Source: Paenibacillus pabuli NBRC 13638 (GTDB taxonomy: Bacteria > Bacillota > Bacilli > Paenibacillales > Paenibacillaceae). From it: DNA of 64,000 bases. The DNA lies in the NCBI RefSeq assembly GCF_001514495.1, contig NZ_BCNM01000007.1:1-64000 (forward strand), read 5' to 3'. The notes beneath the pieces were generated by a model. It saw only the letters and a program-made list of their open reading frames with translations. It made no database searches and was not told the origin of the DNA. The first letter of the stretch is position 1. Each line of letters begins with the position of its first letter. Shown one piece after another: positions 8,305-16,612 of the stretch. The position numbers and the translations under genes were made by a program.

Positions 8305-9810
8305 TTATTCAGACTTGTTTCCAACTTGTAAACTCGAAACGGCCAGAGGAAAAATTAACCGGAACGTTGTTCCTTCCTCATCCTTCGAATCGCTCTGCAA
8401 CAGTGTGATCATACCGCCCTGCTTCTCCACAAATTGCTTGACGAGTGATAGTCCCAGTCCGGTTCCTCCGGTTTTTCTGGCCCTGTCCTTATTGACAGTG
8501 TAAAAGGGTTCAAAAATCTTCTCCTGTGCCTCTGCCGGAATCGGAGTACCCGAGTTAAAGATATGGATAACCGCTTGACGCTCCTGCATTCGTAACTCGT
8601 TGCTTACCCGGATAACGCCACCCGGCACGTTATATTTAATGGCATTATCCAGCATATTGATGAAAATATGCATCAGACTTTCCCGATCACTGCGGATGAC
8701 CGCAGGCTGCAGATTCAGTTCCATTTTTAGTGCAAATTTCTCAGCCTTTCCGCGCATCCGGCCACAGGCATCCTCCAGCAAAGCACGTACCTCCACATCC
8801 TCCGCCTGATTTTCGAAATCATATTTCTCCAGAGCAGATAAATGCAGCACCTTCTCTACCATCTCGTATAATCGCTCGGTTTCCTTGCCAATATTATTCG
8901 TGGCATCATCGAGCAGCTGCGGATCATCCTTATACATGTCCAGCAGCTCCACATATGCCTTAATGGACGTAAGCGGCGTCTTAAACTCATGGCTGATGTT
9001 ACCGATATACTGTTTCTGCTGCTGCTCCAGTGCTTGAAGTTTCTCGATCGCGAGCTGGAGCTTCTGCTGTTCTTCATGCATGGCTGCAATATTCTGTTGA
9101 ATGGATGTGCTCATATAATAAATGCCTTGTCCCAACTCGCCTAATTCATCCTTGCGCCGCACTGGCGATTCGGCAATATAATGGCCCTCCCGGATGGAAT
9201 CGGCAGACTTCTTCAAGCGGGTTATCGCAACGGCAAAACGATTGTAGAAGAGATACCCCAGAATGAAGCTCAGCCCAACAACCGCAATCCCCGCCCACAT
9301 AAACAACTGCAGGATACGGGCATAGAATTCATGATAGCTCTGAACCGGATACTGCATGCGCACAGCGCCCATCTGTCCATCTGGTCCATCCAGCGGTGCC
9401 ATATATAACAGCGTATCCCCTTGCTCGTGGTAAGCAATTTTATTTTGCAATGCATAGTTTAGCGTAGCAGTAATATCTGCACTTTCCTCAGACATGATTG
9501 AGGAACCAACCTGCTGTCCCTTCATATCATAAAGTGCAATGGGCAGACCTGTGGAGCTCGCAAGCTCCTGAGCCAGCCTGCGGCCATTCTGCTGTAAAAA
9601 AACCTCCTGTTCCAGACGCACGGACTCGGTATAATAAGACTGCCGCACATTCAGATTCACCAGACGGGTCTGTTGGGACAAAACAGTCTCGATCTGCGTC
9701 TGCTGATTGCGCTCAATACCTCGCAATACCAGAGAGCTCAGTACAACGACGGTCAGGATCAGCAATGCGGCCAGAAAAACGCTGAACTTCAGCTTGATGC
9801 TGACTCTCAT
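8305..9810 (-). CDS. Sensor histidine kinase (HAMP-HisKA-HATPase)
   Basis: 501 residues. An N-terminal membrane helix (about 8-28), an extracellular sensor segment (about 29-160), a second helix (about 168-188), a HAMP domain, a HisKA box ISHEFKTPLTSIKAYVELL with the phospho-accepting His at about residue 275, and an HATPase domain (N box INMLDNAIKYN, G box TGGTGLGLSLVKQF). It phosphorylates the response regulator encoded just upstream; the two genes overlap by 4 bp (ATGA). The beta-propeller lipoprotein gene follows. The signal is unknown. Confidence 0.93.
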   Translation of the reverse strand: MRVSIKLKFSVFLAALLILTVVVLSSLVLRGIERNQQTQIETVLSQQTRLVNLNVRQSYYTESVRLEQEVFLQQNGRRLAQELASSTGLPIALYDMKGQQVGSSIMSEESADITATLNYALQNKIAYHEQGDTLLYMAPLDGPDGQMGAVRMQYPVQSYHEFYARILQLFMWAGIAVVGLSFILGYLFYNRFAVAITRLKKSADSIREGHYIAESPVRRKDELGELGQGIYYMSTSIQQNIAAMHEEQQKLQLAIEKLQALEQQQKQYIGNISHEFKTPLTSIKAYVELLDMYKDDPQLLDDATNNIGKETERLYEMVEKVLHLSALEKYDFENQAEDVEVRALLEDACGRMRGKAEKFALKMELNLQPAVIRSDRESLMHIFINMLDNAIKYNVPGGVIRVSNELRMQERQAVIHIFNSGTPIPAEAQEKIFEPFYTVNKDRARKTGGTGLGLSLVKQFVEKQGGMITLLQSDSKDEEGTTFRLIFPLAVSSLQVGNKSE

Positions 9811-10517
9811 GCCGAGCCGCCCGGTTCAGGGGCTGCTGCCTTGTAGCCAATGCCGTATACCGTCTGCAATTTTTGCTGATCGGTATCGCCGATTTTTTTG
9901 CGCAGCCGCTGAATATGAATATCCACCGTCCGTGTGCCCCCGGCATATTCCATCCCCCACACCCGGTCCAATAGATCATCCCGCGTATATACACGCTCCG
10001 GGTTGGACATCAGAATGGTCAGCAAGTCGAACTCTTTTGGCGTCAAATCCAGCTTCTCCTCATTCACCATCACGGTGCGGTGAGCGATATGGATGCGTAA
10101 TGTTCCATTGACGATAGCCTGATTCTTGGAATCATCAGATGGTGGACTGCTTTTCTCCACGCGACGCATCAGTGCTTTTACCCGGGCGAGCAATTCGCGG
10201 ATTTCAAACGGTTTGGTCATGTAATCATCCGCGCCCATTTCCAGGCCGACGATCTTGTCCACGATGTCATTTTTGACGGTCAGCAAAATAATACCGATAT
10301 CCTCCCGGTCCTCCAGCCTGCGGCATACGCCGTATCCATCCAGCTTGGGCATCATGACGTCCAGAATCATGACCTGGGGATGGAATGAGGCCACCTTGAC
10401 CAATGCTTCTTCACCGTCATTCGCTGTCTCTACTTCATATCCTTCGCGCCGCAGCGCGTAGGCAATGGCACTGACGATACTGGACTCGTCATCCACGACC
10501 AGCACTTTTTTATTCAT
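9807..10517 (-). CDS. OmpR-family response regulator
   Basis: About 236 residues: a receiver domain (about 1-115) with the acidic pair VVDDE, the phospho-acceptor Asp in MILDVMMPKLDG and the KPF switch, then a winged-helix DNA-binding domain (about 140-232; LTPKEFDLLTIL, TRDDLLDRVWG, TVDIHIQRLRKKI, TVYGIGYKA). The start is the ATG at 10517, 9 nt after AGAGG; an ATG three codons upstream overlaps the ribosome binding site. It is the first gene of the regulator-kinase-lipoprotein operon. Target genes are not evident. Confidence 0.93.
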   Translation of the reverse strand: MNKKVLVVDDESSIVSAIAYALRREGYEVETANDGEEALVKVASFHPQVMILDVMMPKLDGYGVCRRLEDREDIGIILLTVKNDIVDKIVGLEMGADDYMTKPFEIRELLARVKALMRRVEKSSPPSDDSKNQAIVNGTLRIHIAHRTVMVNEEKLDLTPKEFDLLTILMSNPERVYTRDDLLDRVWGMEYAGGTRTVDIHIQRLRKKIGDTDQQKLQTVYGIGYKAAAPEPGGSA

Positions 10518-10867
10518 CAAAATCATCCTCTATATGTGTCATGAGTTATATCCATGGATCAATAAAGTTAAACCAACAAAATTTACAATAGACCACTCCA
10601 ATTGCAGCACCATCTTCCGATCGCTGTTATCCCCTGATTTTTTGATTCCCTTTTCCTAAGGGGAAAATCCGGTGATAAAGGCGAGCGCTCCGCTTCTTCA
10701 GATAGGTTCTGCACTCTTCGTTTTCGTGTATATGTTTAGTTCATCTTATCTATGTTATCAAGGTATGACCTGATTAGCCATGGAGGACTTTACGGTTTGC
10801 AAGAAAAGCCTGTATTCTCTAAGCTTGGACTGTGCTCCACTTTTTTAATACCCCAAATACAACAAAA
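10518..10867. other. Intergenic region, no gene recognised
   Basis: About 350 bp that must contain the promoter of the two-component operon. A weak dyad (CCCTT ... AAGGGG, near 10647-10664) is the only structure noticed. No open frame with a ribosome binding site was found. Confidence 0.5.
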
Positions 10868-10895
10868 AGAGCCAATCCGTATTTGGATCAGCTCT
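10868..10895 (-). terminator. Terminator of the Rpn-type gene
   Basis: Hairpin AGAGC-CA-ATCC / GGAT-CA-GCTCT followed on the minus strand by a T-run. It starts 25 bp beyond the stop codon of the nuclease gene. Confidence 0.8.
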
Positions 10896-10919
10896 GGATT
10901 CGTGTTGATTTAGTTTCAG

Positions 10920-11807
10920 TTACTGCTTGGGCAGCAGCTTTTTGATTTCCTCTTCAGAGAGTCCAGAGGCCTTCACCACAGCAGACATGTCTACGCCAAG
11001 TGCAAGCAGCTCACGCGCCATTTCCAATTTACCCTCTACTCTGCCTTCTACTCTGCCTTCTACTCTACCTTCTACTTTCCCTTTGGCTTCACCCTCAGCA
11101 CGTGCACCTTCTATCATCGACTTCTCATCGCTTAGTGCTTTCATCCGTGCATCATAAGCCATTCTCGTAGCTGCATCCTGACTCAGGAATTCTAGCGTGT
11201 CCATCGCCTTTTTCAGCATCGGTTCATTCATCGCCAGCACCTCCCAGTTTGATGGATCAATCCCTTTTAAGAATAAAAGCCAGTTTACCAGTCCGCCCTT
11301 GTCCATAGGGACAGGGTGTTGATCCAGTTTGGTCAATTCCATCACATGAATTTCTATATCATCTGTCAAACCAATACCTGTATGATCTTCGCGTAAATGA
11401 AAAACATTGTGATATCGTTCATTATCCAGACATGAGTAATTTAAAATATTGATTGTCACGCATTTTTTCAAAAGATTATAGTTTTCGCCCTTCTTGATCT
11501 GGTGAGAGTACATTTCGCTCCAGTAGAACAGCGTCCTTTTTTCCATATTATACGGATTAAACAGCTGCATCTCAATGTTGATTAACTTGCCCTCCACCGT
11601 ACGTGCTTTGATATCCAAAATAGATTGTTTATCTTCCGGACTATCTTTGTCCGTAAACGTGTTAATAAGTGTAATCTCTGTAAGAGGCGACTCACCGGTT
11701 TCAATAAATGTGCTGTTAAGGAAAGCCAACAAAACATCTTTACTTTGCTCACTTCCAAAAATACGTTTGAATACAAAATCCACTCGTGGATCGAGCAAAT
11801 CCGTCAT
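10920..11807 (-). CDS. Rpn family PD-(D/E)XK nuclease / transposase-like protein with VEGR repeats
   Basis: 295 residues. The N-terminus (DPRVDFVFKRIFG) and the PD-(D/E)XK core (ILDIKAR ... LINIEMQ, about residues 62-83) place it with the Rpn (recombination-promoting nuclease, formerly transposase_31) proteins. E. coli RpnA cuts DNA and promotes RecA-independent recombination, and Rpn proteins have been linked to phage defence. Residues about 240-265 are a low-complexity GK/VEGR repeat, followed by a C-terminal helical tail (ELLALGVDMSAVVKASGLSEEEIKKLLPK). In characterised Rpn genes the C-terminal part is also made separately from an internal start and restrains the nuclease. No neighbouring defence genes are visible. 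Confidence 0.85.
   Translation of the reverse strand: MTDLLDPRVDFVFKRIFGSEQSKDVLLAFLNSTFIETGESPLTEITLINTFTDKDSPEDKQSILDIKARTVEGKLINIEMQLFNPYNMEKRTLFYWSEMYSHQIKKGENYNLLKKCVTINILNYSCLDNERYHNVFHLREDHTGIGLTDDIEIHVMELTKLDQHPVPMDKGGLVNWLLFLKGIDPSNWEVLAMNEPMLKKAMDTLEFLSQDAATRMAYDARMKALSDEKSMIEGARAEGEAKGKVEGRVEGRVEGRVEGKLEMARELLALGVDMSAVVKASGLSEEEIKKLLPKQ
11031..11078 (-). repeat. 12-bp tandem repeat within the Rpn gene (four units)
   Basis: Four consecutive 12-bp units; the middle two are identical (GCCTTCTACTCT on the plus strand) and the outer two differ slightly. They encode the VEG(R/K) repeat near the C-terminus. Because the unit is a multiple of three, slippage would change protein length without a frameshift. 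Confidence 0.9.
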
Positions 11808-11892
11808 CCAGCATCAGCTCCATTCTTCACCAGTATTATATCATAATTCCCATACTTCCTCAGCTTAACGTTAAACCTGCATTCACATCTAG

Positions 11893-12789
11893 TCACTCTT
11901 CAAAGGACAGATTCATTGGCTCGTCCGACATCTCGTACTCTGTCTCCATATGTGTCAGCGGTGTGTTCAGATCAACTTCCTCGAAGCGGAAGCTGTCGAC
12001 CCACACTTTTCCTTTACCGTTCAAAATAACCCCGAACGAAATGACCGCGCTCCCCTCCGGCACATCAAGCACAATACTATACTGATTCCATGGCTGCGTA
12101 CCCGTAATGGGCCGATCGTGCATGTTATCAAATTGAAGTACATCATGGACGTTATTATCCACACGCATCCATAATCCGCAGAACACATCCACGCGATCTG
12201 TCTTCACAAAACCGGATAGTCTCATCCGTTTGCCTACATACCTGTCCGCTTTGAACTGCTGCATCATTGTTGCGAATTCGTTGCTCTCCATCGGTGTAAC
12301 AGCTTTCAGATAGCCCGATGACTTGCCCTGATGCACTTCGGCAGGATCAATACCCATCTCATAATTTTGCGGATGACTTCCGGTTAACATCCAACCTGTA
12401 ATCGTTGACGTCTGATTCATCTGTAATTCTCCTCCTCTGGTTCTTCCTTCGAATAATTTCAGATCGAACAATTTGCGAAAATGTCCTGGTGGCATGCCAT
12501 ATAATTTGCGGAATGCGCGGGTGAAGGCTTCCTGACTCTCAAATCCACAAGCCAGGGAGATGTCCAGAATGCCTGCATCCGTCGATCGCAGGGCCGTGGA
12601 CGCCAGACTCATCCGACGGTTTCGGATATAATCCACCACGGTCATGCCAACCTCATTACGGAAAACCCGGTGGTAGTGATACGGCGACAACAACGCCTCG
12701 GACGCCACTTCCTCCAGCCCGATCTCCTCATGCAGATGGGTTTCAATATAGAACAAACTTTGCTGAATCATTGCACGGTAACGGCTCAA
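11893..12789 (-). CDS. AraC-family transcriptional regulator with C-terminal beta-sandwich-like domain
   Basis: 298 residues. The DNA-binding AraC domain is N-terminal (about 5-105): two helix-turn-helix units with LEEVASEALLSPYHYHRVF and the signature DISLACGFESQEAFTRAFRKLYGMPPGHFRK. The C-terminal half (about 130-285; RMRLSGFVKTDRVDVFCGLWMRVD ... GKGKVWVDSFRFEEV) looks like a carbohydrate-binding-module-like jelly roll, an uncommon effector domain. It stands alone between the Rpn gene and the MATE exporter gene, both on the same strand but separated by intergenic DNA. A target cannot be assigned. Confidence 0.85.
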   Translation of the reverse strand: MSRYRAMIQQSLFYIETHLHEEIGLEEVASEALLSPYHYHRVFRNEVGMTVVDYIRNRRMSLASTALRSTDAGILDISLACGFESQEAFTRAFRKLYGMPPGHFRKLFDLKLFEGRTRGGELQMNQTSTITGWMLTGSHPQNYEMGIDPAEVHQGKSSGYLKAVTPMESNEFATMMQQFKADRYVGKRMRLSGFVKTDRVDVFCGLWMRVDNNVHDVLQFDNMHDRPITGTQPWNQYSIVLDVPEGSAVISFGVILNGKGKVWVDSFRFEEVDLNTPLTHMETEYEMSDEPMNLSFEE

Positions 12790-12896
12790 CTGAGGTAAAG
12801 CCCCCTTCCATATCCTTACTATACGTGAATGATGTCATCGCCGTTTTGATCATTTTTGCTATCCTCACTTCTGCTGATCTCTACCGGAAATGCAAA

Positions 12897-12938
12897 GAGA
12901 GCCAATCACGGATTGAATCCTTTCCGTAATTGACTCTC
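12897..12938 (-). terminator. Terminator of the MATE gene
   Basis: Hairpin GAGAG...AAT-ACGGA / TCCGT-ATT...CTCTC followed on the minus strand by a short T-rich stretch. It separates the MATE gene from the AraC gene. Confidence 0.7.
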
Positions 12939-13024
12939 CTGGGAAACTGTTGCTCAGTGGCTCCTGTAGAGGCACTCCATTGATCTACAACAGGTTCATT
13001 TATCTATTCACACAACATTCTTCG

Positions 13025-14434
13025 TCAGACAGCCGGTACCGGCTGTGCACCAACCTCTTCGTCATCATGCTCCACGAGATCATGTTTCTCCCAAGCCCGG
13101 CTCTTCCAGCGGAAATACATAATGACAGCTCGGGTCCACTCGTCTGCGGCAATCGCAAGCCAGACGCCGGCGAGCCCCATATGAAGCTTGAACACCAGCA
13201 AATAGCCCAGCGGCAGACTCATGCAGACCATTGAGATCAGCCCCATGTATACCGGGAACTTCGCATCACCTGCGGCACGAAGGGAACCAATAATCACAAT
13301 ATTGCAGGTTCGCCCGGTCTCCAGCAGAAGACTGAGCAGGATAACCTGTGCCCCCAGCTTGATAATTTCCGGATTATCCGTAAATATACTCATCAGTGGT
13401 ACACGGAACAGAATAATAATCACATCGATGACAACCGTGGCGAGCAGTGCCCACTTCACACTGTCGAATACACGTTTGTAAGCATCGTTCTTGCGCCGCG
13501 CACCAACCAGCCGGCCAACAATAATGGACGTCCCCATGCCGATCGCCATGCTGAATAGATAGATGTAGCTTGAGATGTTACCCGCATATTGCCGGGTTGC
13601 CATCGCTTCAGCACCCAGATAGGTCACGTACAGGGTGAAGACGAGCTGGCAGGACTGATATACAACGGATTCCAGTGCAGAGGGAATACCGATTCGCAAG
13701 ATTTTGCTAATAAATTTCTTCGAAAGATTGATATAATAGCCAAACTCCACCCTTACATCCATAACCCGATAGAGCAGCCAGAAGAAAATAATCAAACAGA
13801 TCAGACGGCTTCCAACCGTAGAGATCGCTGCACCTTCCACACCAAGCTTCGGCATGCCGAAATGGCCAAAAATAAGGGCATAGTTACCAATAACGTGAAT
13901 CACGTTCATCAGAACGGAAACATACATCGTCTCTTTGGTGTAACCATGCGTACGGATCGTCGCAGCCAGAGCGTTAATCAGTGCCTGAAGGAAGATCCCG
14001 CCTCCGACAATACTTATATAAGAACGGGCAAAATCATATATTTCACCTTGAATATGAAGCAGTGTAAGCAGATGTCCTCCGAACAGAAGGAAGCTTCCGC
14101 TGAGGATCAATCCGACGATCAGATTCAGTGTAATCGCATTACCTGTGACTTGTGCCGCCTCACTCAACTTCTTCGAACCAATATATTGTGCCACAACAAT
14201 CGCAGCGCCATGTCCAATGACTTCCAGTACAAGAATAGCAATGGAAATAATCTGGTTGGCTGCTCCGACCCCGGATACTGCATTATCGGACACCGAACTG
14301 AGCATGAATGTATCCACGCTCCCCATCAACATAAACAAGAAGAGTTCCAGGAAAATAGGCCATGTTAGCCGAATCAGATTCAGATCCTTGGCATCCGAAC
14401 GCAGGGACTCTTGGGTTGAGGATATTGCTGTCAT
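13025..14434 (-). CDS. MATE family efflux transporter
   Basis: 469 residues with about 12 membrane helices in two homologous halves. The first half begins LIRLTWPIFLELFLFMLMGSVDTFML, with the following SDNAVSGVGAANQI typical of MATE/NorM helix 1-2, and a similar segment opens the second half (LRIGIPSALESVVYQSCQLVF). Such proteins export cationic drugs or metabolites in exchange for Na+ or H+. The gene is monocistronic, with its own terminator and a 340-bp upstream gap. The substrate is not predictable. Confidence 0.92.
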   Translation of the reverse strand: MTAISSTQESLRSDAKDLNLIRLTWPIFLELFLFMLMGSVDTFMLSSVSDNAVSGVGAANQIISIAILVLEVIGHGAAIVVAQYIGSKKLSEAAQVTGNAITLNLIVGLILSGSFLLFGGHLLTLLHIQGEIYDFARSYISIVGGGIFLQALINALAATIRTHGYTKETMYVSVLMNVIHVIGNYALIFGHFGMPKLGVEGAAISTVGSRLICLIIFFWLLYRVMDVRVEFGYYINLSKKFISKILRIGIPSALESVVYQSCQLVFTLYVTYLGAEAMATRQYAGNISSYIYLFSMAIGMGTSIIVGRLVGARRKNDAYKRVFDSVKWALLATVVIDVIIILFRVPLMSIFTDNPEIIKLGAQVILLSLLLETGRTCNIVIIGSLRAAGDAKFPVYMGLISMVCMSLPLGYLLVFKLHMGLAGVWLAIAADEWTRAVIMYFRWKSRAWEKHDLVEHDDEEVGAQPVPAV

Positions 14435-14773
14435 TTTCTCACCTTTCCCGTGTGGGCTTTAATTCTTAGGGTATGTTAGCACAGGTAGTTTGAAAATGCA
14501 GTAGTTTTGCAAAAAAAACTGAAAGTTTTTTGAAATGCCATAAAAAGGAGCTTTCATCTTTTCATTTAGAGGGTTTACATCGTCTCCACATACCCGCTTT
14601 TTGCATGGTTTGGTTCAATGCATGGGATAGTCCACACATACTCCCATTGCAATGGAATCAGCTCGTGACAAAGGCCCCATCCACTGCCCCTTTGTATGGG
14701 GAGGTGAATGGGGCCAGAATCAACTTTTTCAATAATACCAATGTGCCTGCATGCTTCATATGAATTTTATCTT
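14435..14773. other. Intergenic region with one strong hairpin
   Basis: No gene seen. It must hold the MATE promoter. A very stable hairpin lies at 14673-14715 (arms GGCCCCAT/ATGGGGCC, inner CAC/GTG and CCCC/GGGG). Its trailing T-runs are short on both strands, but it sits about 60 bp beyond the stop of the ABC permease gene and is the best candidate for the terminator of that operon. Confidence 0.55.
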
Positions 14774-15661
14774 TTACCCTTTGACCGATCCGGCAGCAAT
14801 ACCCTCTACGATTCGATTGCTCAAAACGAGGAACGCGATCAGGATCGGAAGAATGCTGATCATCAGTGTCGCACCAATGGCTCCCCAATCCGTTGTGTAC
14901 TGTCCAATAAAGTTCTGCACTCCAACGGTCAGCGTCTTGTAAGCGTCTGTGCTGATGAATGTATTCACGAAGATAAATTCATTCCAATCATAGATCATGT
15001 TAATAATTGCCGTCGTAGCGATTACCGAGGAGGTCATCGGCAGCACGATGCGGAAGAAAATCCGATGAACGGAGCAGCCATCCATTACCGCTGCCTCCTC
15101 CACTTCCCGCGGAAGGGCGTAGTAGAAACCCAGCAGGATCATAATCGTGATCGGCATATTAAACGCGATGTATGACAGAATCACCGACAATGGATGATCC
15201 GTAAGATGAAGCTTCAGGAACAGGCTGAACAGCGGAATCAGCGTAGAATGCACAGGGATCATCATACCCACCATGAACAATCCGAGCACCAGAGAACGCC
15301 CTTTCCAGCGCATGCGGGTTATGGCGAAGGTGACCAGACTCGCGAACAGCACGGTGAACACAACAGAAACAACTGTGATCCAGACACTATTGAAGAAGTA
15401 TAAACTGATGTTGCCTTCCGTCCACACCTTCACATAGTTCTCCCAGCGCGGAGTCGCAGGAAGGGCAAATGGTGCCATATCGAATACTTCCTGATTATTT
15501 TTGAGCGAGAACAGCAGCAGCCAGATCAAGGGCAGAATCTGCAGCAGCGCCACCAGAATTAGCAGGATGTAGAGCAGGACATACCCGAGCCTTCTTAGCA
15601 CGGTCGGTCCCGTGCCTGTTCCCGGATAGGCTGGCAACCGAACCGCAGTATCGGTCTTCAC
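14774..15661 (-). CDS. Carbohydrate ABC transporter permease (MalG type, CUT1)
   Basis: 295 residues, six membrane helices. The EAA loop is visible as EVEEAAVMDGCSVHRIFFRIVLPM, the contact site for the ATPase, and the C-terminus ends in the family-typical NRIVEGIAAGSVKG. It is the last gene of a binding protein / permease / permease operon and works with the permease at 15701. No ATPase gene is present; in Firmicutes such importers commonly share one MsmX-type ATPase encoded elsewhere. Confidence 0.93.
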   Translation of the reverse strand: MKTDTAVRLPAYPGTGTGPTVLRRLGYVLLYILLILVALLQILPLIWLLLFSLKNNQEVFDMAPFALPATPRWENYVKVWTEGNISLYFFNSVWITVVSVVFTVLFASLVTFAITRMRWKGRSLVLGLFMVGMMIPVHSTLIPLFSLFLKLHLTDHPLSVILSYIAFNMPITIMILLGFYYALPREVEEAAVMDGCSVHRIFFRIVLPMTSSVIATTAIINMIYDWNEFIFVNTFISTDAYKTLTVGVQNFIGQYTTDWGAIGATLMISILPILIAFLVLSNRIVEGIAAGSVKG

Positions 15662-15700
15662 AGGGATGGACCTCCTTTCATTTCACTTACTTCACTTCAC

Positions 15701-16582
15701 TCAAGAATACTGAATGGTGTCCTTGGACGCCGTAGCCTTTCGAAGCAGCCAGGTGACGACCAGACATATCACGAGCAGGAAGAAGCCGACGGCACTCCCG
15801 TAACCAAAGTCAAATCCTCGAAAAGCCTGATGATACATATAAGAAGCCATCACTTCACTGGAGCCATTCGGTCCACCGTCTGTCATCACATAAATTAGGT
15901 CAAAGTACTTCAGCGAGCCAACGACAGCCAGCACGATAGTCACTTTGATCACTTCCGTGATCAGGGGCAGCTTGATTCGGAAAGCAATCTGCCAAGGGCT
16001 CGCTCCATCAATTCGTGCTGCTTCTACCAGCGACTCCGGGATATTCTTGAGCGCTGCGTAGTAGATCAGGATGTAAAATCCGGCGTACTGCCACAGTATA
16101 GGTACGAACAGTGCATACAGCACCAGGGATGGCTCCGCCAGCCAGGCTGGCGGATTGGCAATTCCGATTCCTTCCAGAAAGGAGTTAAGCACACCATTGC
16201 TGGGATGATAAATCTTTAGCCATAACTGGGCAATGGCTACGGAGGACAACAACATCGGAATCAGATATATTTTCCGAAAGAGGTTGGCTCCCTTAATTTT
16301 GCCTGACAGTACAAGTGCAATCATCAGATAACCGATCAGGCTCAGTGCAGAGAACAAGGCTAGCAGAAAGGTATGATATGCACTCTGCCAGAACGTTGCG
16401 TCATGAAGCAATCTTGCATAATTTTCGAAACCGATAAAGGTCATTGCGCCGATCCCGTCCCACTGCATCAATCCGTAATATCCGGTCAGCACGATCGGGA
16501 TATAGATTAGTACCAATAACAGCAGCAGTGCGGGAAGCACGTACAACGCAGCGACTAAACGGTTGGACATGACTTTATCCAT
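15701..16582 (-). CDS. Carbohydrate ABC transporter permease (MalF type, CUT1)
   Basis: 293 residues, six membrane helices, EAA loop ESLVEAARIDGASPWQIAFRIKLPLI. It starts at the ATG 8 nt after GGGAGG and ends 39 bp before the partner permease. Typical MalF-side features include an N-terminal hydrophobic segment with LPALLLLLVLIYIPIVLTGYYGL and the conserved TDGGPNGSSEV motif before the last helices. The sugar is not deducible; the flanking two-component system suggests a regulated oligosaccharide. Confidence 0.93.
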   Translation of the reverse strand: MDKVMSNRLVAALYVLPALLLLLVLIYIPIVLTGYYGLMQWDGIGAMTFIGFENYARLLHDATFWQSAYHTFLLALFSALSLIGYLMIALVLSGKIKGANLFRKIYLIPMLLSSVAIAQLWLKIYHPSNGVLNSFLEGIGIANPPAWLAEPSLVLYALFVPILWQYAGFYILIYYAALKNIPESLVEAARIDGASPWQIAFRIKLPLITEVIKVTIVLAVVGSLKYFDLIYVMTDGGPNGSSEVMASYMYHQAFRGFDFGYGSAVGFFLLVICLVVTWLLRKATASKDTIQYS

Positions 16583-16612
16583 CACAATATCCTCCCTATA
16601 AGCGTTGTACGG

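Noticed and set aside
11031..11078. CRISPR-like repeat
   Set aside because: Units are contiguous without spacers and lie in frame within a coding sequence.
10920..11807. Rpn gene as part of an insertion sequence
   Set aside because: No terminal inverted repeats or target duplications seen around it; it has an ordinary terminator and stands alone.
14673..14715. Very stable hairpin as a riboswitch or mobile-element end
   Set aside because: No second copy and no coding neighbour to control; simplest reading is the end of the ABC operon transcript.
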